64,000 nucleotides of DNA from Comamonas testosteroni (GCF_003569915.1 NZ_KZ984462.1:1-64000), one strand, 5' to 3'. Positions 42,797 through 53,473 are shown, numbered from the stretch's first letter. The notes: generated by a model from the sequence alone, not told the origin. Numbers and translations are program-made.

Positions 42797-43204
42797 TTAA
42801 CGCCGTCTTCCCGATCTGGAACGCGGGCGACTGCGTGGTTCCTCTGCAGATGAACTCGCCTGTGAGGACTGGGCGGGGGTGGCAGGCGTCTGGTGAGCGA
42901 TGGCCGGTTGCTGCTTCTGAGTGCCTGCCGCCGCATGTTGGGTGGTGCCACTTTCACCTGCGGTGCAGGGTGTGCGACTGATGCGGCTGGAGGTGCCGTC
43001 GGCTGAAACGCAGCGATAGATGGGCAGGGCACCAGAGGTCTGCGCCTGGACAGGCTGCAGAGCGCCCGCAGCCAGACCGCAATACAGAGCCGTGACCAGC
43101 AAGGCTTTCAGCCTTTTGACTCCTGCGGGTCGCACGCGGTGTGCAACGGCGTTTGCCATGTGGTCGGGTTCAATAGCAGTAGCCATGCCTGAACGCTTCA
43201 CCAT
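42797..43204 (-). CDS. Small secreted DUF4124-like protein
   Basis: The product is 135 residues at most. KALLVTALYCGLAAGALQPV is a signal peptide ending near VQA-Q, then PIYRCVSADGTSSRISRTPC resembles the DUF4124 motif with two Cys. The C terminus is low complexity, rich in Gln/Ser and ending in an Arg-rich tail (RSRPRSRSGRRR). The start is uncertain; Met16 (43159) would give a normal-length signal peptide. Function unknown. Confidence 0.65.
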   Translation of the reverse strand: MVKRSGMATAIEPDHMANAVAHRVRPAGVKRLKALLVTALYCGLAAGALQPVQAQTSGALPIYRCVSADGTSSRISRTPCTAGESGTTQHAAAGTQKQQPAIAHQTPATPAQSSQASSSAEEPRSRPRSRSGRRR

Positions 43205-43276
43205 TCCACCCTCTGCGGTTCATATTGATTGAAAGACTTCCCATTTATAACCGCAGGGGGCTGGAGCTCAACGCCT

Positions 43277-44041
43277 TCACACCCCCGGCAAAAAATACCC
43301 CGCCTTATGCTGATTGCGCGAACTGCTCACGCACAGCTTCAGCCGTGCCTCCATGTACTGCCGCACTTCCGAGCGGTCACACATCTGCGCCAGATCTTCC
43401 CAATACAACAAACTGGTAAATGAATCTTTGCCAGCTGCATCTTCGGCTGGAGGTGCAGCGGCGGCCGCAGGCGTAGGCACATAGATAGGCAGGTGCACCG
43501 GTGGATAGTGGCGCACAGGGCGCTCGGCAACTTCCTCTTTGCGGCGCGAGGTGAGGATGAAGTAATGCTGCTTGGCATCTGCCAGATGCGGCTTTTTATC
43601 GGCGTCAAACACCTTGTCCAGCCGCTCCAGTCCCTTGGCCACATCGGCCGCGTAAGTCCAGTTCGTCAGGTACTTGGTTTCGATAAACAAAAAGACCTGG
43701 CGCGCGGGGTCGGAGATCAGTACATCGGCCAGCTTGCTGCGCAGGCGCTCGTGACAGAGGTAGGCGTGGGTGTCGAACGAGACGTTGGGGCTTTGCAGGC
43801 TCAGGTCTTCGCGGCCTGTGACTTCCTGGAGGTAGCGGTTGAAGTAGACGATGCGCTTGGCGTAACCGGCGGTGAATTCGTTGAAGAAGTAGCCGGCAAA
43901 GAACTTGGTGCAGAGGTTGCGTTCTTTTTCAGATTCGATGAGGGAAGCGTTCGAGAAGATCACTGATTTTTTCTGAGCAAGCCCGCTCAGGGCATGGGAA
44001 CGGGGACGGGAACGTCCGGCAAGCAACAAGGCCGCAGGCAT
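43277..44041 (-). CDS. PD-(D/E)XK nuclease-like protein of unknown function
   Basis: The frame is up to 254 residues. SKLADVLISDPARQVFLFIE followed by TKYLTNW has the Asp-(x)n-Glu-x-Lys arrangement of PD-(D/E)XK nucleases. The N-terminal part (FFAGYFFNEFTAGYAKRIVY) is conserved-looking and helical; an Ala/Pro linker (TPAAAAAPPAEDAAG) precedes a short C-terminal domain. The first 26 codons overlap the gatB terminator hairpin, so the true start may be GTG at about 43963 (VIFSNASLIES). It is an orphan with no recognisable defence partner. Confidence 0.6.
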   Translation of the reverse strand: MPAALLLAGRSRPRSHALSGLAQKKSVIFSNASLIESEKERNLCTKFFAGYFFNEFTAGYAKRIVYFNRYLQEVTGREDLSLQSPNVSFDTHAYLCHERLRSKLADVLISDPARQVFLFIETKYLTNWTYAADVAKGLERLDKVFDADKKPHLADAKQHYFILTSRRKEEVAERPVRHYPPVHLPIYVPTPAAAAAPPAEDAAGKDSFTSLLYWEDLAQMCDRSEVRQYMEARLKLCVSSSRNQHKAGYFLPGV

Positions 44042-44058
44042 CTACTGCCTGCGGCCTT
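44028..44058 (-). terminator. Long hairpin after gatB
   Basis: AAGGCCGCAGGCA and TGCCTGCGGCCTT form a 13-base perfect stem around a 5-base loop, 26 bases after the gatB stop. On the minus strand the following TTGTTGCTTG is only partly T-rich, but the stem is strong enough for a terminator. Confidence 0.7.
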
Positions 44059-44083
44059 GCGCAGAAGGTTCGGGGTTGGCGAC

Positions 44084-45541
44084 TTAGGCCAGCTTGGCCT
44101 TCAGCAGCTCATTGACCTGGCCGGGGTTGGCCTTGCCCTTGGAGGCTTTCATGACCTGGCCGACCAGTGCGTTGAACGCCTTGTCCTTGCCTGCCTTGTA
44201 CTGCTCCACATTGCCGGGGTTGGCTGCGATCACTTCTTCAATGATTTTTTCCAATGCGCCGGTGTCGTTCATTTGCTTGAGGCCCTTGGCTTCGATGACG
44301 GCGTCCACATCGGAGCCCTCACCGGTCCACAGCGCTTCAAACACCTGCTTGGCGGCGTTGTTGGAAATGGTGCCGTCGCTGATGCGGGCGATCATGGCGC
44401 CTAGCTGGGCGCTCGACACCTTGACGGCGTCCATGCCGATCTCTTCCATGTTCAGGCGGCGGGAGATTTCGCCCATCACCCAGTTGGAAGCCAGCTTGGG
44501 TTGCTTGCACACGGCGGCGGCGTCTTCAAAGTAGGCGGCCACGGCCTGGCTTTGGGTCAGGATGGTGGCGTCGTACTCGGGCAGGCCATAGCTTTCCACA
44601 AAGCGGGCGGCCATGGCGCGGGGCAGCTCGGGCATCTCGGCCTTGACCTGCTCCACCCACTCGGGCGCGACCACCAGCGGGGGCAGGTCGGGGTCGGGGA
44701 AGTAGCGGTAATCGGCCGCGTCTTCCTTGGTGCGCATGGCGCGGGTTTCGCCCGTGTCGGGGTTGAACAGCACGGTGGCCTGCTGAATCTTGTGACCGTC
44801 TTCAATCTGCTCGATCTGCCAGAGGATTTCGTAATCAATGGCGATCTGCATATTGCGGAACGAGTTCAGGTTCTTGATCTCGCGGCGGGTGCCCAGCGGC
44901 TGGCCGGGCTTGCGCACGGACACATTGGCGTCGCAGCGGAAGGAGCCCTCTTGCATATTGCCGTCGCAAATGCCGATCCAGGTAACGATCTTGTGCAGTT
45001 CCTTGGCGTAGGCCACGGCTTCGGCAGTGCTGCGGATATCGGGTTCGGTCACGATTTCCAGCAACGGCGTGCCAGCGCGGTTCAGGTCGATGCCGGACTG
45101 GCCGATGAACTCGTCGTGCACCGATTTACCCGCGTCTTCTTCCAAATGCGCGCGCACCAGGCGCACGGTCTTGAGGACGTTCTCTTTGCCTTCTTCCAGA
45201 TAGAAGCTGACTTCACCGCCTTGCACCACGGGAATCTCGAACTGCGAGATTTGGTAGCCCTTGGGCAGGTCAGGGTAGAAGTAGTTTTTCCGGGCAAAAA
45301 TGCTGCGCGGCGCAATCACCGAGCCGAGAGACAGGCCCAATTTGATAGCGCATTCCACGGCCTTTTTGTTCATGACCGGCAGGGTGCCGGGCAGGGCCAA
45401 ATCGACGGGGCAGGCTTGCGTGTTGGGCTCGGCACCAAAAGCGGTGCTGGCGCGGCTGAAGATTTTGCTGTTGGTGGCCAGCTGGGCGTGGGTTTCGAAG
45501 CCGATGACGACTTCATACCCGTTGATTAGTTTCACAGTCAT
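44084..45541 (-). CDS. gatB: Asp-tRNA(Asn)/Glu-tRNA(Gln) amidotransferase subunit B
   Basis: The product is 485 residues. The start [20 protein letters not shown], then [53 protein letters not shown] (partly listed: [19 protein letters not shown]) and the [12 protein letters not shown] block are GatB signatures. The tail domain (GatB_Yqey) ends [13 protein letters not shown]. It binds misacylated tRNA and delivers it for amidation. The gene is last in gatC-gatA-gatB; the gatA-gatB gap holds a family B repeat with a bridging small frame. Confidence 0.97.
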   Translation of the reverse strand: MTVKLINGYEVVIGFETHAQLATNSKIFSRASTAFGAEPNTQACPVDLALPGTLPVMNKKAVECAIKLGLSLGSVIAPRSIFARKNYFYPDLPKGYQISQFEIPVVQGGEVSFYLEEGKENVLKTVRLVRAHLEEDAGKSVHDEFIGQSGIDLNRAGTPLLEIVTEPDIRSTAEAVAYAKELHKIVTWIGICDGNMQEGSFRCDANVSVRKPGQPLGTRREIKNLNSFRNMQIAIDYEILWQIEQIEDGHKIQQATVLFNPDTGETRAMRTKEDAADYRYFPDPDLPPLVVAPEWVEQVKAEMPELPRAMAARFVESYGLPEYDATILTQSQAVAAYFEDAAAVCKQPKLASNWVMGEISRRLNMEEIGMDAVKVSSAQLGAMIARISDGTISNNAAKQVFEALWTGEGSDVDAVIEAKGLKQMNDTGALEKIIEEVIAANPGNVEQYKAGKDKAFNALVGQVMKASKGKANPGQVNELLKAKLA

Positions 45542-45550
45542 GTTCTTGCT

Positions 45551-45691
45551 TCAAAAAGTAGGCTGTATCCATGGCACCGCGCAGGCAACTGGCGCGGCAC
45601 GATTCAGGGACAGCGAGCAAGGGCCGCCCCGCAGCGAGGCTGTCGTCCCCCTTGAGGGGGAAGGCGCAAAGCGACTCAGGGGGTGTTCCAT
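45551..45691 (-). other. Repeat-borne small open frame bridging gatA and gatB
   Basis: ATG at 45691 lies 3 bases after the gatA TAA (45697-45695). The 46-codon frame starts MEHPLSRFAPSPSRG, runs through the family B repeat and stops at 45551-45553, 9 bases before the gatB ATG. The peptide start M-x-[HA]-P-L-[SN]-R-F-A-P is shared with the frames at 50473 and 57115. It may only serve to carry ribosomes across the repeat. No evidence for a functional peptide. Confidence 0.45.
45604..45684 (-). repeat. Dispersed post-stop repeat, family B
   Basis: Read on the minus strand it starts ACCCCCTGAGTCGCTTTGCG and includes CCCTCAAGGGGGACGACAGC and GCTGCGGGGCGGCCCTTGCT. It starts about 11 bases after the gatA stop and points along gatA. 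Confidence 0.82.
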
Positions 45692-45694
45692 TTA

Positions 45695-47185
45695 TTAAAT
45701 ACCGGCGGGAGAACGCAGGTGGAAGTCTGTCGCTTGCTGGAAGCGGTGGGCGGCGTTCAGCAGCTTGGCTTCGCTGAAGTAATTGCCGATCAGCTGCAGG
45801 CCCACGGGCATGCCGCCGTCACCAAAGCCTGCGGGCAGGCTCATGCCGGGCAGGCCGGCCAGCGATGCGGGCAGGGTGAAGATGTCGGCCAGATAGTTGG
45901 TCACGGGGTCGGCTTTGCCACCAATGGCCCAGGCCGTAGTGGGCGCTGCGGCACCAGCGATCACGTCGCAGTCCTTGAACGCGGCCTGGAAGTCGTCGGC
46001 AATCATGCGGCGGATCTTCTGGGCTTGCAGGTAGTAGGCGTCGTAATAGCCTTCGCTCAGCACATAGGCGCCGATCATGATGCGGCGCTTGACCTCGTCG
46101 CCAAAGCCTTCGGCGCGGGTCTTTTTGTACATATCGTTCAGGTCGGCGTAGTCCTTGGCGCGGTGGCCGAACTTCACGCCGTCAAAACGCGACAGATTGG
46201 ACGAAGCCTCAGCCGGAGCCAGGATGTAGTACACGGGCACGGACAGCTCGGTGCGCGGCAGCGACACGGGTACCAGCTTGGCGCCCAGCTTTTCGTATTC
46301 CTTGAGGGCTGCATCGACGGCGGTGCGCACATCGGCGGACAGGCCTTCGCCAAAGAATTCGGCGGGGATACCGATGCGCAGGCCTTCGATGGAATCATTG
46401 AGCTTGGCGCTGTAGTCTTCGGCTGGTACATCCAGGCTGGTGGAGTCGCGGTCCAAATCAGGGCCGCACATTTCCGACAGCAGCAGGGCGCAGTCTTCGG
46501 CGCTGCGGCCCATGGGGCCGGCTTGGTCCAGGCTGGAGGCGAAGGCGATCATGCCGTAGCGGCTGGCGCGACCATAGGTGGGCTTGATGCCGGTCACGCC
46601 ACAGAACGATGCGGGTTGGCGAATCGACCCGCCGGTGTCGGTGCCGGTCACGGCCGGAGCCAGGCGTGCGGCCACGGCAGCGGCGGAACCGCCGGACGAG
46701 CCGCCGGGCACGCGATTCGTATCCCAGGGGTTGCGCACGGGCTGGGCCGCATCAAAGCCCACGGGGGCGATGGCCGAGTTTTCGTTGGCGCCGCCCATGG
46801 CGAATTCGTCGCAGTTCAGCTTGCCCAGGGTGACCACACCGGCGTCGGCCAGTTTGCGCACCACGGTGGCGTCAAACGGCGACTTGTAGCCTTCCAGCAT
46901 CTTGCTGGCGGCGGTGGTGGGGAAGTCTTTGGTGACGAAGATGTCCTTGTGCGCGATGGGCACGCCAGCCAGCTTGCCGCCCTTGCCTTCGGCGATCAGG
47001 GCGTCTGCAGCCTTGGCCTGGGCCAGCGTGGCTTCTTCGTTGATGGCGACAAAAGCGCCCAGGTTCTGATGGGCCTTGGCACGGGCCAGAAAGTGCTGGG
47101 CGGCTTCGGTGGCGGAGACCTGCTTGGCGCGCAGTTGCGCGGCCAGCTCGGCCACGCTCAATTGGTGGAGTTCGGTTTGGCTCAT
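45695..47185 (-). CDS. gatA: Asp-tRNA(Asn)/Glu-tRNA(Gln) amidotransferase subunit A
   Basis: The product is 496 residues. The amidase Ser-cisSer-Lys triad is visible: Lys in [11 protein letters not shown], Ser in [15 protein letters not shown] and the Gly/Ser loop in [13 protein letters not shown]. It releases ammonia from glutamine and feeds it to GatB. The gene lies 21 bases after gatC. Confidence 0.97.
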   Translation of the reverse strand: MSQTELHQLSVAELAAQLRAKQVSATEAAQHFLARAKAHQNLGAFVAINEEATLAQAKAADALIAEGKGGKLAGVPIAHKDIFVTKDFPTTAASKMLEGYKSPFDATVVRKLADAGVVTLGKLNCDEFAMGGANENSAIAPVGFDAAQPVRNPWDTNRVPGGSSGGSAAAVAARLAPAVTGTDTGGSIRQPASFCGVTGIKPTYGRASRYGMIAFASSLDQAGPMGRSAEDCALLLSEMCGPDLDRDSTSLDVPAEDYSAKLNDSIEGLRIGIPAEFFGEGLSADVRTAVDAALKEYEKLGAKLVPVSLPRTELSVPVYYILAPAEASSNLSRFDGVKFGHRAKDYADLNDMYKKTRAEGFGDEVKRRIMIGAYVLSEGYYDAYYLQAQKIRRMIADDFQAAFKDCDVIAGAAAPTTAWAIGGKADPVTNYLADIFTLPASLAGLPGMSLPAGFGDGGMPVGLQLIGNYFSEAKLLNAAHRFQQATDFHLRSPAGI

Positions 47186-47206
47186 TGTTCTTTGCTTTTT
47201 GCGCGT

Positions 47207-47506
47207 TTACTCGATGACCTTGGGCACGAGGAAATAGCCCTTCTCGGCAGCCGGGGCGTTTTGCATGTTGGCGTCGCGGTTATTGGGCTCGCTTACCAAA
47301 TCGTCACGTAACCGTAAGGCGATGTCCTGAATGGCTGCGACGGGATGTGACAAAGGGCTGACGCCTGAAGTATCCACAGCCTGCATTTTTTCGACGATGC
47401 CGAAAAAGTTGTTTAGTTGCGCGAGCATGCGCTCACTTTCGTCTTGCGACAGTTCGAGGCGGGCCAAGTTGGCGATGCGCGCAATGTCTTGTTCGTTCAA
47501 TGCCAT
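47207..47506 (-). CDS. gatC: Asp-tRNA(Asn)/Glu-tRNA(Gln) amidotransferase subunit C
   Basis: The product is 99 residues. [20 protein letters not shown] and the [14 protein letters not shown] segment are standard GatC features. It stabilises the GatA-GatB complex. It is the first gene of the operon and is divergent from mreB across 211 bases that hold both promoters. Confidence 0.95.
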   Translation of the reverse strand: MALNEQDIARIANLARLELSQDESERMLAQLNNFFGIVEKMQAVDTSGVSPLSHPVAAIQDIALRLRDDLVSEPNNRDANMQNAPAAEKGYFLVPKVIE

Positions 47507-47717
47507 AAAAATATTTAACAGGGCAGCCGCATGTAAAGCAGTGTTTCTAACCCTGACAGTAGAAGTTATTCACAGGGGATACGGTATTATCTCGGCTTTG
47601 CCGCAATACCTCCGATCGGCTGGTCATTGTGCAAAAAAAGCCCACCCACCCAGACTCCATTACCTTACACCCCGGCGACGGCAGCCGATGCGCCATCCGT
47701 GCCTGAGAGGACCTTGA

Positions 47718-48761
<1,044 letters not shown>

Positions 48762-48930
48762 TTGCCGAGCCTTGTGGTGTCTTGCAGTACGCGGCATAGT
48801 GCGCGCACTGCTGACACCATTGATCAAACAGAGCTGAGTCCGTGATAAGCCTGCATACCGCGCTCTCTTTTTGCATGCTTCCTTGCCTGAAGGGAAGCGG
48901 TACGCACTCGGCCATGCGGCAGAGGTGGCT

Positions 48931-49956
48931 ATGACACTGGAAACGCTCGATCATCGCGCTCCGTCCCTGTTCAAACAACAGGCTTCGCGCACTTCGCAGC
49001 TAGCTCTCTACAGCGCCTTGGCGCTGTTTTTGATGGTGGCGGATGCGCGCTTCAAGATCACCACTCCCGTGCGTGCTGCGGTGTCTGCTGCGCTGGCGCC
49101 CGTGCAGTGGGTGGTGGCTCAGCCTGTGATGGCTTACCAGAACGCCAGCCGCTACGCCGAGGTGCAGCAGCAGGCTGTGGCTCGCGAAGACGCCGCCCGC
49201 AAGGAACTGGTGGTGATGGCTCAGCGCGCCGAGTTGGCCGATGAGCTGATTCAGGAAAACACCCATCTGCGCGCCATGCTGGAGTTGCGCGAGCGTACGG
49301 TGACGCCGGGGCAGGTGGCCGAGGTGGTCTATGACAGCCCGGACCCCTACACGCGCCGTGTGGTGATCGACAAGGGGCAGGTGGACAAGATTGCGCCGGG
49401 CTCGCCCGTGCTCGATGAAAGAGGCGTGATCGGGCAGGTCACCCGCATCTACCCCACACGCGCCGAAGTGACGCTGCTGATCGACCGCGATCAGGCGATT
49501 CCCGTCTTCAACCCACGCACCGGCGCGCGCAGCGTGGCCTATGGTGATGCATCCTCGTCGCGTGCGGGTGGGCTGGAGCTGCGCTTCATGCCCAGCAATG
49601 CCGATGTGCAGGTGGGTGACTTGCTCACCACCAGCGGTGTCGATGGGCTGTACCCGCAAGGGCTGCCCGTGGCCAAGGTGGTGACAGTGGATCGCCGGGC
49701 CGACTCGGCCTTTACCCGCATCTATTGCGAACCCGTGGGCCGTGTGCAGGGCGTGCGCCATGTGATGGTGCTCCAGCCTCTGGGCCGTACCGAGCACCCG
49801 GAAGCCGCCAATATGGCAGCGCAGGTGGAGGCCGAAAAGAACGACCGGGCCGCCAAGGCGCGTAGCAAGAAGGAAAAGGCCGCCGCCGAGAAGGCGGAAA
49901 AAGCCGCCGCCGACAAGCCCGAGGCTACAGCCCAGCCCGCAAAGGACCCCGCATGA
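48931..49956 (+). CDS. mreC: Rod shape-determining protein MreC
   Basis: The product is 341 residues. One helix lies near 25-45, followed by a coiled coil (about 75-120) and the double beta-barrel domain (GQVAEVVYDSPDPYTRRVVI, PVLDERGVIGQVTRIYP, LELRFMPSNADVQVGD). The C terminus is an extended Lys/Ala/Glu tail (KKEKAAAEKAEKAAADK) of about 55 residues. It is a periplasmic scaffold that links MreB to PBP2. ATG 48931 fits the family; the stop overlaps the mreD start by four bases. Confidence 0.95.
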   Translation: MTLETLDHRAPSLFKQQASRTSQLALYSALALFLMVADARFKITTPVRAAVSAALAPVQWVVAQPVMAYQNASRYAEVQQQAVAREDAARKELVVMAQRAELADELIQENTHLRAMLELRERTVTPGQVAEVVYDSPDPYTRRVVIDKGQVDKIAPGSPVLDERGVIGQVTRIYPTRAEVTLLIDRDQAIPVFNPRTGARSVAYGDASSSRAGGLELRFMPSNADVQVGDLLTTSGVDGLYPQGLPVAKVVTVDRRADSAFTRIYCEPVGRVQGVRHVMVLQPLGRTEHPEAANMAAQVEAEKNDRAAKARSKKEKAAAEKAEKAAADKPEATAQPAKDPA

Positions 49957-50471
49957 TCATGCCGCGCGGCCAGCAGCTGTTGCTGCCGGCCAATCCTCTG
50001 TTTATCGTCTTTACGCTGCTGCTGGGGCTGGCCATCAACATGCTGCCGCTGGGCCGCATTGTCTGGCTGCCTGACTGGCTGATGGTGCTGCTGGCGTTCT
50101 GGAGCTTGCACCAGCCTCAGCGCGTGGGCCTGGGGATTGCCTTCCTGCTGGGTCTGATCATGGATGTGGATCGTGGCTCGCTGCTGGGTCAGCATGCTTT
50201 GGCCTATACCTTGCTTGTGTATGTGACGGGCACCATCAGCCGCCGTCTGCTGTGGTTCTCCAGCCCCATACAGGCGCTGCATCTGCTGCCGCTGTTTGCC
50301 CTCGCGCATGGCGTGCAGGTGCTGCTGCGCGTGGCGGTGGGCGGCATCTTTCCAGGGCCGCTGTTTCTGGTCGCTCCCGCGATTGAAACCGTGCTGTGGC
50401 CCGTGGTCAGTGCGCTGCTGCTGGCGCCGCAGAGGCGGGCGCCGGATAGTGATGAGAACCGGCCGTTGTGA
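49953..50471 (+). CDS. mreD: Rod shape-determining protein MreD
   Basis: The product is 172 residues with about five membrane helices and the motif FLLGLIMDVDRGSLLGQHAL. It is the membrane partner of MreC. It starts inside the end of mreC (ATGA overlap). One base after its stop an ATG opens a small frame that runs through a family B repeat to mrdA. Confidence 0.94.
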   Translation: MIMPRGQQLLLPANPLFIVFTLLLGLAINMLPLGRIVWLPDWLMVLLAFWSLHQPQRVGLGIAFLLGLIMDVDRGSLLGQHALAYTLLVYVTGTISRRLLWFSSPIQALHLLPLFALAHGVQVLLRVAVGGIFPGPLFLVAPAIETVLWPVVSALLLAPQRRAPDSDENRPL

Positions 50472-50472
50472 C

Positions 50473-50610
50473 ATGAAAGCCCCCTTGAGTCGCTTCGCGC
50501 CTTTCCCCCTCTCGCTTCGCGGGGGGGAACGACTGCCTCGCTGCGGGGCGGCCCTTGCTTGCAGTCCCTTGCTTGAGGTGCGCCAGTTGCGGGCCGGAGC
50601 CTGCGCATGA
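50473..50610 (+). other. Repeat-borne small open frame bridging mreD and mrdA
   Basis: ATG 50473 follows the mreD stop by one base. The 45-codon frame begins MKAPLSRFAPFPLSLRGG, crosses the repeat and ends with TGA at 50608-50610, which overlaps both candidate mrdA start codons (ATGATG at 50607-50612). The geometry is that of stop-start coupling. A functional peptide is not implied. Confidence 0.5.
50480..50570 (+). repeat. Dispersed post-stop repeat, family B
   Basis: Starts CCCCCTTGAGTCGCTTCGCG and includes the hairpin CTCTCGCTTCGCGGGGG and GCTGCGGGGCGGCCCTTGCT. It starts 8 bases after the mreD stop and points along the operon. Confidence 0.82.
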
Positions 50611-52556
50611 TGGAGATTCGGAACACCGAGGCAGAGCTGCAGCGCTTTTGTGTACGCGCGGTGGTGATGGGCGTGGTGGTGCTGGTGGCTTTCAGTCTGC
50701 TGGTGTCGCGCCTGCTGGTGCTCCAGGTGGAGCGGCATGAAGAGCTGGCTGAGCGCGCCGAGAGCAATCGCACGGCGGTCGTGCCTATCGTGCCCAATCG
50801 GGGGCAGATTCTGGATCGCAATGGCGTGGTGTTGGCGAGCAATTACTCCGCTTATACGCTAGAGATTACAAGATCCAAGGTGGAAGATCTGGATGAGACG
50901 ATTGACGGGCTGTCCGAGATTCTGGAGATCACGCCACGTGACCGGCGCAAGTTCAAGCGGTTGATGGACGATTCCAAGAGCTTTGAGTCCATCCCCATCC
51001 GCTCGCGCCTGACGGACGAGGAAGTGGCCAAGTTCGCCGCCCAGCGCTATCGCTTTCCGGGTGTGGATATCAAGGCGCGTCTGTTCCGCACCTACCCGAT
51101 GAAGGAGACGGCCAGCCACATCATTGGCTATATCGGCCGCATCAATCAGCGCGAAAAAGAAGAGATCGATGACTCCGACGACGCAGCCAACTACCGGGGC
51201 ACCGAGGTGATCGGCAAACTGGGTGCGGAAAAAAGCTACGAAAAGCAGCTGCACGGTCAGACCGGCTGGGAGGAGATGGAAACCTCGGCCGGCGGTCACG
51301 CTGTGCGCAAGTTGGGCAGCCGTCCCGCCACGCCCGGCAACAGCCTGCAACTGTCCATCGACATCAAGCTGCAGAAAATGATTGAGGACCTCTACGGCAA
51401 CCGCCGTGGAGTCGCCATTGCCATGGACCCGCGCAATGGCGAGGTGCTGGCCATGGTCAGCAAGCCGACCTACGACCCGAATCTGTTTGTGGACGGCATC
51501 GACCAGGAAAACTGGAAGGCACTCAACGAGTCGCTGGACAGGCCGCTGCTCAACCGCTCACTGCGCGGCACGTACCCCATTGGCTCGACCTACAAGCCTT
51601 TCATGGCGCTGGCGGGCATTGAAACCGGCAAGCGCACGCCCGGCACCGTGATTCAGGACGGCGGCTCATGGACCTTTGGCGGCCACACCTTCCGCTCTGG
51701 CCACGCACTGGGGCCGGTGGATCTGGTGCGCGCCATCCAGCATTCCAGTAACGTTTATTTCTATACGCTGGCCAATGAAATGGGCGTGGATGCGATTCAC
51801 GACTTCATGAAGCCGCTGGGTTTTGGCCAGATCACCGGCATCGACCTGCCCGGCGAGGTGCGCGGTGTGTTGCCCAGCAAGGAATGGAAGCGCACCACCT
51901 ACAAGCGTGCGGCACAGCAACAGTGGTACGGGGGCGAGACGATTTCCCTGGGCATCGGGCAGGGCTACAACAACTTCACCATTTTGCAGCTGACGCATGC
52001 GCTGTCCACGCTGGTGGCCAATGGCGTCAACTACAAACCCCATGTGGGCAAGGTACTGATTGATGCTGTGACGGGCAACCGCACGCCGATCGAGCTGCCG
52101 CCGCCCGTGAACATGGGCTACAAGCAGAGCAATATCGATGCCGTCAAGCGCGGCATGGTAGCGGTGGTGACGGGCGGTACGGGCCGGGGCGTGTTTGGCG
52201 GTGCGGGCTATCTGTCCGGCGGCAAGACGGGTACGGCCCAGGCCGTGGGCGTGCGCCAGAACGAGAAGTACAACGCGGCCAGATTGAGCGAATACCAGCG
52301 CGACCACTCGCTCTACATCTCGTACGCCCCCGCTGATGACCCCAAGATCGCCGTGGCGGTGATTGTGGAGAACGCCGGTTTTGGCGCGGCGGCGGCGGCG
52401 CCCATGGCGCGGCGCATCATCGACTACTGGTTGCTGGGCAACTACCCCAGCGAGGCCGATATGGCGGCCATGCGTGTGGGCAAGGCCGCCGCACCGATCG
52501 GCACGCCGCGCAGGGCGGAAGACGTGCCGCTGGAAACCTCGGACGAAACGCCGTAA
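50607..52556 (+). CDS. mrdA: Penicillin-binding protein 2 (peptidoglycan transpeptidase)
   Basis: The product is 649 residues. An N-terminal helix near 15-35 is followed by the dimerisation domain (VPIVPNRGQILDRNGVVLAS) and the transpeptidase with active-site IGSTYKPFMAL (Ser-x-x-Lys), HSSNVYF (SxN) and SGGKTGTAQ (KTG). It cross-links wall during elongation with RodA and MreBCD. ATG codons at 50607 and 50610 are both possible. No rodA follows: the next gene is on the other strand. Confidence 0.96.
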   Translation: MMEIRNTEAELQRFCVRAVVMGVVVLVAFSLLVSRLLVLQVERHEELAERAESNRTAVVPIVPNRGQILDRNGVVLASNYSAYTLEITRSKVEDLDETIDGLSEILEITPRDRRKFKRLMDDSKSFESIPIRSRLTDEEVAKFAAQRYRFPGVDIKARLFRTYPMKETASHIIGYIGRINQREKEEIDDSDDAANYRGTEVIGKLGAEKSYEKQLHGQTGWEEMETSAGGHAVRKLGSRPATPGNSLQLSIDIKLQKMIEDLYGNRRGVAIAMDPRNGEVLAMVSKPTYDPNLFVDGIDQENWKALNESLDRPLLNRSLRGTYPIGSTYKPFMALAGIETGKRTPGTVIQDGGSWTFGGHTFRSGHALGPVDLVRAIQHSSNVYFYTLANEMGVDAIHDFMKPLGFGQITGIDLPGEVRGVLPSKEWKRTTYKRAAQQQWYGGETISLGIGQGYNNFTILQLTHALSTLVANGVNYKPHVGKVLIDAVTGNRTPIELPPPVNMGYKQSNIDAVKRGMVAVVTGGTGRGVFGGAGYLSGGKTGTAQAVGVRQNEKYNAARLSEYQRDHSLYISYAPADDPKIAVAVIVENAGFGAAAAAPMARRIIDYWLLGNYPSEADMAAMRVGKAAAPIGTPRRAEDVPLETSDETP

Positions 52557-52568
52557 GTGCTTATTGGA

Positions 52569-53327
52569 TCAGCGCAGAAAGCCGTCGTAACCGGTCTTGA
52601 GGATCAGCACGCTGACCACGCCGATAAAGATCACCCGCACAAAACCCGTGCCATGGCGCAGGGCCATCCAGGTGCCCAGCATGCTGCCCAGCACATTGGC
52701 CACGGCCAGCGGCACGGCGTAATGCCACCAGACATGGCCCTTGAGCGTGAACAGCAGCAGGGCTGCTGCGTTGGAGGCTAGGTTCAGCAGCTTGGCGCTG
52801 GCCGAGGCGTTCAGAAAGTCATAGCCCAGCAGGCGAACGAACAAAAAGACAAAGAAGCTGCCTGTGCCGGGGCCGAAGAAGCCGTCATAAAAACCGATCA
52901 GCAGGCCAATCGCGCAGGCCGTCAGCATCTCGGCCTTGCCTGCCAGGCGCGGGGCATGGTCGCGGCCCAGCTCCTTCTTGGCCAGGGTGTAGAGCAGTAC
53001 GCCCAGCAAGATAAAAGGCAGCAGCTTGCGCAGAAAGTCGGGCGAGATCATGGTGACCGCCCAGGCGCCGACAAATGCGCCGACCAGCGTGGTGCCGATG
53101 GCGGGCAGCAGCGTGGCCCAGGTGATCTGCACGCGCTTGCTGTATTGCCAGGCCGAGATGGCCGTGCCCCAGACGGCAGCGCTTTTGTTGGTGCCAAACA
53201 GCGTGGCGGGCGCCGTGGTCGGGAAGGCCGCAAACATGGCCGGAATCAGAATCAGTCCGCCGCCGCCCACGATGGCATCGACAAAACCGGCCAGGGCCGA
53301 GGCGAGGGAGACAAGAAACCATTCCAT
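52569..53327 (-). CDS. TSUP (TauE/SafE) family membrane permease
   Basis: The product is 252 residues with about eight helices. The two family repeats are seen: SALAGFVDAIVGGGGLILIP at the start and GLLIGFYDGFFGPGTGSFFV in the middle. Family members export or import sulfite, sulfonates or similar anions. The substrate is unknown. It converges on mrdA with a 12-base gap. Confidence 0.9.
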   Translation of the reverse strand: MEWFLVSLASALAGFVDAIVGGGGLILIPAMFAAFPTTAPATLFGTNKSAAVWGTAISAWQYSKRVQITWATLLPAIGTTLVGAFVGAWAVTMISPDFLRKLLPFILLGVLLYTLAKKELGRDHAPRLAGKAEMLTACAIGLLIGFYDGFFGPGTGSFFVFLFVRLLGYDFLNASASAKLLNLASNAAALLLFTLKGHVWWHYAVPLAVANVLGSMLGTWMALRHGTGFVRVIFIGVVSVLILKTGYDGFLR

Positions 53328-53445
53328 GAAGCAGTGCCCGCATTTGGTGCATGGCCGACGCAGAGAAACACTTCAGGACATGCTGGTGAAGGCCTGGGTG
53401 CCGAATTGACCCGGGCCGGTGCGGGCCAGATTGTCGCACCGCCAT

Positions 53446-53473
53446 AAAAAAAGCGCCTCTAGGGCGCTTTTAA
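53446..53473. terminator. Hairpin terminator upstream of the TSUP gene
   Basis: AAAAGCGCC-CTCTA-like loop-GGGCGCTTTT; on the minus strand it is followed by seven T residues. It would stop leftward transcription before the TSUP promoter. Confidence 0.7.

Noticed and set aside
45683-47311. Long plus-strand open frame of over 500 codons opposite gatA and gatC
   Set aside because: It is the antisense shadow of gatA/gatC in high-GC DNA, with His/Gln/Gly-rich low-complexity translation and no domain.
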